NCBI GenBank assembly: GCA_003517915.1
Contig: DOZQ01000021.1
Coordinates: 1-14,422, forward strand
Reading direction: 5' to 3'
DNA length: 14,422 bases
DNA from: Oscillospiraceae bacterium
GTDB lineage: Bacteria > Bacillota > Clostridia > Oscillospirales > Acutalibacteraceae
Made by a program: the position numbers and the translations under genes. The number at the start of each line of letters is the position of its first letter. The first letter of the stretch is position 1. The notes under the pieces are model-generated. The model was not told where the DNA came from and searched no databases. It saw only the letters and a program-made list of their open reading frames with translations. Below, one piece after another: positions 1 through 5,965 of the stretch.

Positions 1-1
1 A

Positions 2-559
2 AGACTCAGGGAAAAATATAAGCTGCATCGAAAACAGCTTGATCCACATGAAAAAGATCGTCTGGATGAGCTTATTTTAAACCGCATCTCCGGCCTGTAT
101 GAGTTTGGGCGCGGCACGCTGCTCAGCTATGTTTCGCTCAGCGGCGAGGTGGATACCACCCGCGCCATAAACCTTGCCCTGTCCTCAGGGATGCGGGTCG
201 CGGTTCCGCTTTGCGTAAACAAAACTACCAACCTTGAGTTTTATTATATAGATTCACTGAGCCAGCTTCGTCCCGGCACCTTTTCGGTGCCCGAGCCCGA
301 CCCACGCGCGCATGAGCTTGTGACAGACCTCGGCGGCGGCATTTGTCTTATCCCGGCTTTATCAATAGACCGGGATGGTTACAGACTGGGCTACGGAAAG
401 GGATATTACGACCGGTTTTTAACAAATTACCAAGGCTTAAAAGTAGGACTTTGCTACTCGGACTGCCTAAGATATCATCTCGAGCGCGGCAAGCATGACC
501 GTCCGGTGGACGTTATAATTACCGAACGAATGATTAAACGCCTAAATAAACGTGTTTAG
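2..559 (+). CDS. 5-formyltetrahydrofolate cyclo-ligase (5' end outside the window)
   Basis: This enzyme converts 5-formyl-THF to 5,10-methenyl-THF using ATP in the cytoplasm, returning a storage folate to one-carbon metabolism. The frame is open from base 2 and encodes 185 residues before the TAG at 557-559. It begins with RLREKYKLHRKQL, which resembles the Lys/Arg-rich N-terminal helix of the family. Near the C-terminus, LGYGKGYYDRF matches the family's Gly-rich nucleotide/substrate-binding signature. Family members are usually about 180-200 residues, so only a few N-terminal residues should be missing. A GTG at 149 is internal, because conserved family sequence continues upstream of it in the same frame. 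The gene is followed after 34 bases by mltG on the same strand, which suggests co-transcription. The family call is firm; the true start cannot be seen. Confidence 0.93.
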   Translation, partial: RLREKYKLHRKQLDPHEKDRLDELILNRISGLYEFGRGTLLSYVSLSGEVDTTRAINLALSSGMRVAVPLCVNKTTNLEFYYIDSLSQLRPGTFSVPEPDPRAHELVTDLGGGICLIPALSIDRDGYRLGYGKGYYDRFLTNYQGLKVGLCYSDCLRYHLERGKHDRPVDVIITERMIKRLNKRV

Positions 560-593
560 AACGACATGGTAAGATCGGTAACAGGAGGCCAGT

Positions 594-2309
594 ATGGACA
601 AAAATAACTCAGGCGGTTCGCCAGAGAACAATAAAAATCCGTTAAAATCAAAAAAACCATTTTCTTCCGCCAGTAACAGTGGAGAAATAGATGTTTTGTT
701 GCGGGATATTCCTAATGCAGAACAGACTTCTGCTTTTCAGGATGAATATTCTCATACGGCTAAAAAAGAAAGCACACGCAGGCGTTCGCCCGACAGACCG
801 CCGTATCGTGGCGGAGCTTCAGGGAAAACCACTGAAAAACCTTATTCCGCCCATGGAGATAAATCCGTGGATAGGTTTTCGGATATCTCATCATCCGGAA
901 AATCCGGCGCTGAAAAACCGCCCGCGACACAGCGCTCAAAATCCGACAGGCCAGTTCGTTCAACCGCTGAGCCGGGCGGCCATTCCAAAAAACCGAAGCA
1001 GGAACGCTTCACGTCGGTAAAAGCCCCTGCAAAGCCTTCATCCGACACGGCGGAGCAGGAAGCGCTCACCTCCATAGACGACAATTATATCATTGAAAAC
1101 ACCGAACCGGATCAGGGCGAGGTGGTTTACAGCAAGGTTGCCATGCCCTCAAAAAACGCCGATGGGAATTCTATGCCCCTAAGAAAACCTCTTCCCGCAA
1201 GGCGTACACGCAAAAAACGTCTGAAAAAAAAGCGCAGCGGCTGCCTTTCTACTTTTTTATGGCTTTGCGGCATAGGGGTCGTATCAGTCGTCATTGCGAT
1301 AGTCGTGCTTGTAGCTTTTTTGGATTTTACCGGCATCCATTTCGGCACAGGCCCCGATTCGCTTGAGGATCAGGAGATTGAACTCGTGCTGACACAAGGA
1401 ATGGATCTTTCCGACATTGCCGTTTTGCTTAGAGAACAAGAGGTTATACGCTCTGAAATGCTCTTCAAGCTGTACGCTGAGCTCAAGGATTCCGAGAAGG
1501 ATTTTAAAACCGGAGTGCACACCATCAACCGCAATGCGGGCTACTCCGGCATTTTGAGCGAGCTTCAAACCAAAGCGATTTCCTCGAAGGAAGTCAGCGT
1601 GACACTTGTAGAGCGCTGGAACGTGCGCGAGATTGTTGCGGAGCTGGTCGAGAAGAATGTTTGCACAGAGAAAGCTTTCATGGAAGCAATGCAAAACTCG
1701 ACTTTCGATTATGATTTTATCGAGGACATTCCGACCGACGAGGTGTATTACCGCCTTGAGGGATATCTTTTCCCCGACACCTATTTCTTCTACGAAGACA
1801 TCGTCGATGAAGAAAACGACGATGAGGAAGACCGCACCGCTGCCGCTGAGCGCGCGATTAAGAAAATGCTGTCTAATTTCAACAACAAATGGCTGGAGGA
1901 ATATACCGAACGTGCCAAGGAGCTGGATATGACCATGCATGAGGTAGTCACTATGGCGTCTATTATCGAGCTTGAAGCCAATGGATTTTATTCCGAAATG
2001 AAAAACGTTTCCGCAGTCTTTTACAATCGCCTGAATTGGATCGACCAGCCCGCCCGTATGGGCTCCACCCCTACGGCGGAATATTACGGCGGCCCTCACT
2101 ATGACACGAACGAGATAGAGGGTCTTCCGCCCGGGCCTCTTTGCAGCCCAAGCCAGGCGGCTATAGAAGCGGCGCTTTATCCCACCGAAGATTTTTCCGC
2201 AAACTATTTCGTCACCGACGTAAACATGAAATTCTATTACACCGACACGCTAGACGAGCACAACACCCTCATCCAGCAGCTTACCGACGAAGGGTTGTGG
2301 GCGGAATAA
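594..2309 (+). CDS. mltG: Endolytic murein transglycosylase MltG (YceG family)
   Basis: MltG is a membrane-anchored lytic transglycosylase that cuts nascent glycan strands and so limits peptidoglycan strand length. This copy has 571 residues. Residues 1 to about 205 are a low-complexity, charged, Lys/Arg/Ser/Pro-rich cytoplasmic tail ending in the basic run RRTRKKRLKKKRSG. A single membrane segment spans about 217-245. A LysM-like subdomain follows at about 263-300, then the YceG catalytic domain. The segment MASIIELEA places the probable catalytic Glu at residue 459, by analogy with the ASIVEKET motif of E. coli MltG. Further family landmarks are VFYNRL, GSTPTAEYY and GLPPGPLCSPS. An acidic insertion (DEENDDEED) lies near residue 405. 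The ATG has AGGAGG at 583-588, 5 bases upstream. Long cytoplasmic tails are also known in some Gram-positive MltG proteins. The U32 gene starts 14 bases after the stop. Confidence 0.95.
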   Translation: MDKNNSGGSPENNKNPLKSKKPFSSASNSGEIDVLLRDIPNAEQTSAFQDEYSHTAKKESTRRRSPDRPPYRGGASGKTTEKPYSAHGDKSVDRFSDISSSGKSGAEKPPATQRSKSDRPVRSTAEPGGHSKKPKQERFTSVKAPAKPSSDTAEQEALTSIDDNYIIENTEPDQGEVVYSKVAMPSKNADGNSMPLRKPLPARRTRKKRLKKKRSGCLSTFLWLCGIGVVSVVIAIVVLVAFLDFTGIHFGTGPDSLEDQEIELVLTQGMDLSDIAVLLREQEVIRSEMLFKLYAELKDSEKDFKTGVHTINRNAGYSGILSELQTKAISSKEVSVTLVERWNVREIVAELVEKNVCTEKAFMEAMQNSTFDYDFIEDIPTDEVYYRLEGYLFPDTYFFYEDIVDEENDDEEDRTAAAERAIKKMLSNFNNKWLEEYTERAKELDMTMHEVVTMASIIELEANGFYSEMKNVSAVFYNRLNWIDQPARMGSTPTAEYYGGPHYDTNEIEGLPPGPLCSPSQAAIEAALYPTEDFSANYFVTDVNMKFYYTDTLDEHNTLIQQLTDEGLWAE

Positions 2310-2323
2310 ACGAGGATTGCTCA

Positions 2324-3577
2324 GTGATTGAATCAGACAAAAGCCAAAACGGTGAAAATGCCCTGCCCGAGCTGCTCTGCCCCGCCGGAGACATGGAATC
2401 TCTGCGCGCTGCGGTGCTGTTCGGTGCCGACGCAGTGTATCTCGCGGGGAAAACCTACGGCATGCGTCAGGGAGCCGCTAATTTTTCCGGCGAAGAGCTG
2501 AGTGAGGCGGTTTCGTTCGCACACGCGGCTGGTATCAAGGTATACCTTACCTGCAACACCCTGCCCCACAGCAACGAGATAGACCGCCTGCCGGAATTTG
2601 TTAAGACGGCGGCGAACACGGGAGTTGACGCGTTTATCCTGTCAGATCTCGGCGTGCTTGAGGTTGTAAAGAAACACGCGCCTAAGGTGGATATCCATGC
2701 GTCGGTGCAGTCTGGCATCGTCAATTACGCCGCCGCCCGTATGCTTCACAGTATGGGCGCCTCCCGCGTCATACTCGCAAGGGAGCTGACGCTTGAGGAA
2801 ATCGCCTATATACGGGTCAAAACGCCGCCCGAGCTGACGCTGGAAACGTTTGTGCACGGCGCCGTGTGTGTTTCACATTCAGCGAGATGCCTGCTTTCGG
2901 ATTATCTTACAGGCAGAGACGCCAACCGGGGCGAATGCGCGCAGCCTTGCCGCTGGAAATACCGGCTTGTGGAAGAAACCCGCCCCGGGCTTTATTTCCC
3001 GGTAAATGAAGACGCGGACGGCTGCTATATTATGAACGCGAACGATCTGAATATGATAAGGCATATACCGGAGCTGGCGGCGGCGGGAATCGGCAGCTTT
3101 AAAATCGAGGGACGCGCAAAATCCGCGTATTATACAGCGGTAACGGCCGCCTCCTACCGCCGTGCCATAGATCACTTTTCGGGCGTATACGAAAATCGTA
3201 CGCTGCCGAAATGGGTCTGTCAGGAGCTGGACAAGATCAGCCACCGTCCGTACTCCACCGGCTTTTATTTCGGCAGGCCGCACGGACAGCAGACGCCCGA
3301 AACGGGCGGTTACATACGCAAATATCAGGTGGCGGCAGTCGCAGAGGGCTATGAGGAAGGCGCTCTTTTGGTTACCCAGAGAAACCGTTTTTTCCCGGGT
3401 TCCGAGCTGGACGTGCTTGCGCCTGGAATGGAGCCCGAGATAATAACCGCAGGAAAGCTGTTTGATGAAACGGGTGCGGAGCTTGAAACCGCAAACCGGC
3501 CCATGCAAAAAATCCGCATTCAGGGCGCAAAGCCATTTCCTCCCGGTTCACTTCTCAGAATAAAAGTTTACAATTAA
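2324..3577 (+). CDS. trhP: Peptidase U32 family protein, probable tRNA 5-hydroxyuridine synthase TrhP
   Basis: Proteins of this U32 subgroup (YegQ in E. coli, YrrN/YrrO in Bacillus) are needed to hydroxylate U34 of tRNA anticodons to ho5U. Despite the family name they are not shown to be ordinary proteases. The 417-residue product opens with PELLCPAGDMESLRAAV, the usual U32 start. It carries the U32 signature ETFVHGAVCVSHSARC and then GECAQPCRWKY. Cys182, Cys189, Cys205 and Cys209 form a cluster consistent with iron-sulfur binding. Length is close to YrrO. GTG at 2324 is chosen because CGAGGA lies 7 bases upstream and homology begins soon after. An in-frame GTG at 2297 would overlap mltG, and anything further upstream reads mltG out of frame. 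Position directly after mltG matches the Bacillus yrrL-yrrO region, but no trmR-like methyltransferase gene lies between them. The family is certain; the exact tRNA role is inferred from length and context. Confidence 0.85.
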   Translation: MIESDKSQNGENALPELLCPAGDMESLRAAVLFGADAVYLAGKTYGMRQGAANFSGEELSEAVSFAHAAGIKVYLTCNTLPHSNEIDRLPEFVKTAANTGVDAFILSDLGVLEVVKKHAPKVDIHASVQSGIVNYAAARMLHSMGASRVILARELTLEEIAYIRVKTPPELTLETFVHGAVCVSHSARCLLSDYLTGRDANRGECAQPCRWKYRLVEETRPGLYFPVNEDADGCYIMNANDLNMIRHIPELAAAGIGSFKIEGRAKSAYYTAVTAASYRRAIDHFSGVYENRTLPKWVCQELDKISHRPYSTGFYFGRPHGQQTPETGGYIRKYQVAAVAEGYEEGALLVTQRNRFFPGSELDVLAPGMEPEIITAGKLFDETGAELETANRPMQKIRIQGAKPFPPGSLLRIKVYN

Positions 3578-3596
3578 TTAGGTCTAAAATACGCTG

Positions 3597-3655
3597 CCCC
3601 CGCGCACAATAATATTGATTCTGGCTGGATGGATCATTATTATTGCGCGCGGGGG
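3597..3655 (+). promoter_or_regulatory. Long hairpin sequestering the PBP gene's ribosome-binding site
   Basis: A 23-base left arm (3597-3619) and a 23-base right arm (3633-3655) pair at 21 positions around a 13-base loop. The two mismatches are A3606 with C3646 and T3615 with T3637. The left arm starts CCCCCGCGC and the right arm ends GCGCGGGGG. The GGGGG of the right arm is the core of the next gene's Shine-Dalgarno site, so folding would hide it in transcripts reading through from the U32 gene. The sequence after the stem (TGATTGTTTTG) is only moderately T-rich, so an intrinsic terminator for the upstream operon is possible but not typical. The structure is seen directly; the function is inferred. 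Confidence 0.7.
3615..3643 (+). promoter_or_regulatory. Candidate sigma-A promoter inside the hairpin, for the PBP gene
   Basis: TTGATT (3615-3620) and TATTAT (3638-3643) are separated by exactly 17 bases; they match the consensus at 4/6 and 5/6 positions. A start about 7 bases after the -10 box would fall near 3650. Such a transcript would lack the left arm of the hairpin but keep the GGGGGTGAT ribosome-binding site at its very 5' end. AT-rich sequence can give such matches by chance. Confidence 0.4.
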
Positions 3656-3659
3656 TGAT
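3651..3659 (+). promoter_or_regulatory. Shine-Dalgarno site deciding the TTG start of the PBP gene
   Basis: GGGGGTGAT differs at one base from GGAGGTGAT, the complement of the 16S rRNA 3' end. Its core lies 8 bases before TTG 3664. Neither TTG 3643 nor GTG 3655 in the same frame has a comparable site at usable spacing. This supports TTG 3664 as the start. Confidence 0.7.
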
Positions 3660-3663
3660 TGTT

Positions 3664-5250
3664 TTGTACAGGCGTATTATAGGCGTTTATCTGGTCGTTG
3701 TAATTATGCTGATGTCGGTCATCAGCCGGTCTTATCAAATAGTGACAATAGAAAATAAAGAACAGGCCGCGGCAGATCAGGGCGGGATAGTTTTGGAAAT
3801 CGACCGGCGGCGCGGAACAATTTATGACTGCAATTTCATACCGCTTACCAACACGCAGACCATATATAAAGCGGCGATCGCCCCTACTCCGCAGGCTGTC
3901 ATCGCGCTTTCAGAAATACTGCCGGAAACGCAGCGGCAATCGGCAAGGGAAAGGCTTGCGCAGGGCGGGCCTATTGTTATGGAAGTGCCAGCCGATTTCA
4001 AGGCGGAATCGGCGCGGGTATTCAAAACATATAAAAGATACTCAAAAGAAGGCTTAGCCTCCCATATAATAGGCTATATCGACGGGGACGGCTCAGGCGT
4101 TTCGGGCGTTGAGCAAGGCTACGATTCGGTTTTGGGGCAAAATCCGCCTCTTTCGGCACGTTACGCCACCGATGCCCGGGGTCATATCCTTCCCGGTGTC
4201 CCCGTAAAAGTAAGCGGCGCCGAACAGGATGTCCGTCATGGGGTGGCTCTGACCCTTGATTTCCGTCTTCAGCTCATTGCCGAAAACGCGGCTAAGCGCC
4301 ATATTAAATCCGGTGCGGTGCTCATAGGAGACGTACATTCAGGCAAGCTGCGCGCATGTGTCAGCGTACCGGATTTTGATCAAAGCGAAATTGAAAAATA
4401 TCTTGACGCGCAGGGGTCGCCGCTTATTAACCGTGCCTTGACTGCCTATAACGTCGGCTCGGTGTTTAAGCTCTGCGTGGCCGCCGCCGCTTTGGAATCA
4501 GGTATCTCTCCCGATTATGAATATGAGTGTTCGTCATATCTGCAAATAGGCAATTTAGCTTTTACCTGTCCTGAGGCGCACGGCAAAATTGATGTGCGCA
4601 AAGCCATAGAACAGTCCTGCAATACTTATTTTGTTCATCTTGCAGGACTTATCGGCGCGGAAAATATCCACACCATGGCGGGTATGATGGGCTTTGGACA
4701 ATCCCGGAGCCTATGCGCCGGCATCGTGTCGGAACCCGGCCGGCTTACCAAGCTTGATGTTATAAATGAACAGCCCGCAGCGCTTGCCAATTTCGCGTTC
4801 GGCCAAGGTGAGCTTATGGCAACTCCACTACAAATTTTGAATATGACAGCGGCGATTGCCGCAGGCGGAGCTTATATTCCGCCGGAGCTTGTCGACGGGA
4901 CAGTGGAAGAAGACGGTTCCCTCATACCGCTCAGGCACCAGCCCGCGGTTCGGGTAATGAGTGAAAAAACCGCAGAGCTTTTGCGTGAGGCTATGATAGA
5001 TGTCGTCTCTCAGGGCACAGGAACCGCCGGCATGCCCGCAGTGGGCGGCGCCGGCGGAAAAACGGCGACTGCCGAAAGCGGCTGGAGAAGAGAAGGCCGC
5101 AAGGTTTCGCAGGTGTGGTTTTCCGGTTTTTATCCGGCTCAAAATCCTCGGTATACCGTAACGATTTTAATGGAGGACGGGGTATCCGGCGGAAAATCGG
5201 CCGCGCCAATTTTTAAGGAAATCGCGGACGCCATTTCTGTAATAGAATAA
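3664..5250 (+). CDS. Class B penicillin-binding protein (D,D-transpeptidase)
   Basis: This is a membrane-anchored peptidoglycan transpeptidase that cross-links stem peptides outside the cell membrane. From TTG 3664 it has 528 residues. A membrane anchor spans about 5-24 (IIGVYLVVVIMLMSVI). The PBP-dimer-type segment RGTIYD lies at 50-55. The transpeptidase domain has the active-site SVFK at 266-269, SCN at 318-320 and KTA at 466-468, where KTG is usual, followed by TAESG. No PASTA repeats and no glycosyltransferase domain are present. It is shorter than typical FtsI/SpoVD proteins (about 580-750). Its position near mltG and a U32 gene recalls Bacillus pbpI (PBP4b), but orthology is not shown. 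Translation may be controlled by the hairpin covering its ribosome-binding site. The Amidase_6 gene follows after 112 bases. The class is firm; the physiological role (elongation, division or sporulation) is open. Confidence 0.92.
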   Translation: MYRRIIGVYLVVVIMLMSVISRSYQIVTIENKEQAAADQGGIVLEIDRRRGTIYDCNFIPLTNTQTIYKAAIAPTPQAVIALSEILPETQRQSARERLAQGGPIVMEVPADFKAESARVFKTYKRYSKEGLASHIIGYIDGDGSGVSGVEQGYDSVLGQNPPLSARYATDARGHILPGVPVKVSGAEQDVRHGVALTLDFRLQLIAENAAKRHIKSGAVLIGDVHSGKLRACVSVPDFDQSEIEKYLDAQGSPLINRALTAYNVGSVFKLCVAAAALESGISPDYEYECSSYLQIGNLAFTCPEAHGKIDVRKAIEQSCNTYFVHLAGLIGAENIHTMAGMMGFGQSRSLCAGIVSEPGRLTKLDVINEQPAALANFAFGQGELMATPLQILNMTAAIAAGGAYIPPELVDGTVEEDGSLIPLRHQPAVRVMSEKTAELLREAMIDVVSQGTGTAGMPAVGGAGGKTATAESGWRREGRKVSQVWFSGFYPAQNPRYTVTILMEDGVSGGKSAAPIFKEIADAISVIE

Positions 5251-5362
5251 TATTACTTCTGCTTTTAGGCATTTTGACGCAGTAATAACAGTGCCGGTTC
5301 TATTTTCCGCACAAGCCCAGTATTGATAATAAGAGGCTTGATTATGAGGGGCGGCGGGGATT

Positions 5363-5842
5363 ATGGCATATGATCGCGGCAAAGCGGTAAGATATGCGCA
5401 CAAATGGGCGTTTAAGCGCAACAGGCATTATCTCGATTTCAGCGGCATAGGCGGCGACTGCACCAATTTCATATCTCAATGCCTTTACGCCGGTGGCGCC
5501 GATATGAATTACACAGAAATCTTCGGCTGGTATTATAATTCCGAAGATGACCGCGCGGCCGCCTGGACCGGGGTGCAGTATCTTTATAATTTTCTTGTAA
5601 AGAACGATGGGCCTGGCCCATTCGGATCTGATATCCCGCTTTATGAACTGCTGCCTGGGGATATTGTGCAAATCTCTTTTCAAAAAGGGATTTTCAGCCA
5701 CTCACTTTTGGTAGTGGAAACCGGAAAAAAAGTGACACCGGACACCGTTCTGATAGCCACCCATTCGCTGGATTCCGATTACCGCCCGCTGTCGACCTAT
5801 TCGATGCTGACCCGCCGCTGTCTGAAAATTGACGTGCGTTAA
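5363..5842 (+). CDS. Amidase_6 (putative amidase) domain protein
   Basis: This 159-residue protein is essentially a single Amidase_6 domain, a papain-like cysteine amidase/peptidase fold often found in Gram-positive cell-wall or spore proteins. GGDCTNFISQCL places the likely nucleophile at Cys33. LLPGDIVQ at 97-103 and FSHSLLVVE with His113 give the catalytic His region. THSLDSDYRPLS (133-144) is also characteristic of the family. No signal peptide or membrane segment is visible, and an in-frame TGA at 5345-5347 rules out an upstream extension, so the protein is not exported by a classical signal. GAGGGG at 5346-5351 is a possible ribosome-binding site. The gene follows the PBP gene and precedes a strong terminator, so it is probably the last gene of this unit. 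The substrate is unknown. Confidence 0.85.
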   Translation: MAYDRGKAVRYAHKWAFKRNRHYLDFSGIGGDCTNFISQCLYAGGADMNYTEIFGWYYNSEDDRAAAWTGVQYLYNFLVKNDGPGPFGSDIPLYELLPGDIVQISFQKGIFSHSLLVVETGKKVTPDTVLIATHSLDSDYRPLSTYSMLTRRCLKIDVR

Positions 5843-5855
5843 AAAACAAATACAC

Positions 5856-5904
5856 AAACGTCTGTGTCTGCGGAAAATTCCGCGGGCACAGACGTTTTGC
5901 TTTT
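5856..5904. terminator. Bidirectional intrinsic terminator between convergent genes
   Basis: Arms at 5856-5875 and 5878-5897 form a 20-base-pair stem with only two G-U pairs and a 2-base nominal loop. On the + strand it is followed by TTTTGCTTTT. On the - strand the bases after the stem read GTGTATTTGTTTTTT. It lies 13 bases after the Amidase_6 stop and 61 bases past the stop of the convergent large gene, so it can serve both. Confidence 0.9.
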
Positions 5905-5965
5905 ACACAGGATTTTGGTTTGCGGACAGCCATACTAAGCCGTTACTTTGAGTGTAAATCTTCCC

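Noticed and set aside
2141..2323. Upstream extension of the U32 gene inside mltG
   Set aside because: The extra residues are an out-of-frame, Arg/His-rich reading of the mltG 3' end. U32 homology starts after GTG 2324, which has its own ribosome-binding site.
3643..3663. TTG 3643 or GTG 3655 as start of the PBP gene
   Set aside because: Both lie in or at the edge of the hairpin arm and lack a well-spaced Shine-Dalgarno site. TTG 3664 has GGGGGTGAT at the right distance and begins with a typical short N-terminus before the membrane anchor.
5251..5287. Inverted repeat after the PBP stop codon (TATTA and CTGC with GCAG and TAATA)
   Set aside because: The stem is short, has a 3-base bulge and a 16-base loop, and no T-tract follows. 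It does not qualify as a terminator. The remaining bases up to 5362 show no convincing promoter; a TTGACG at 5274 has no well-spaced -10 box.
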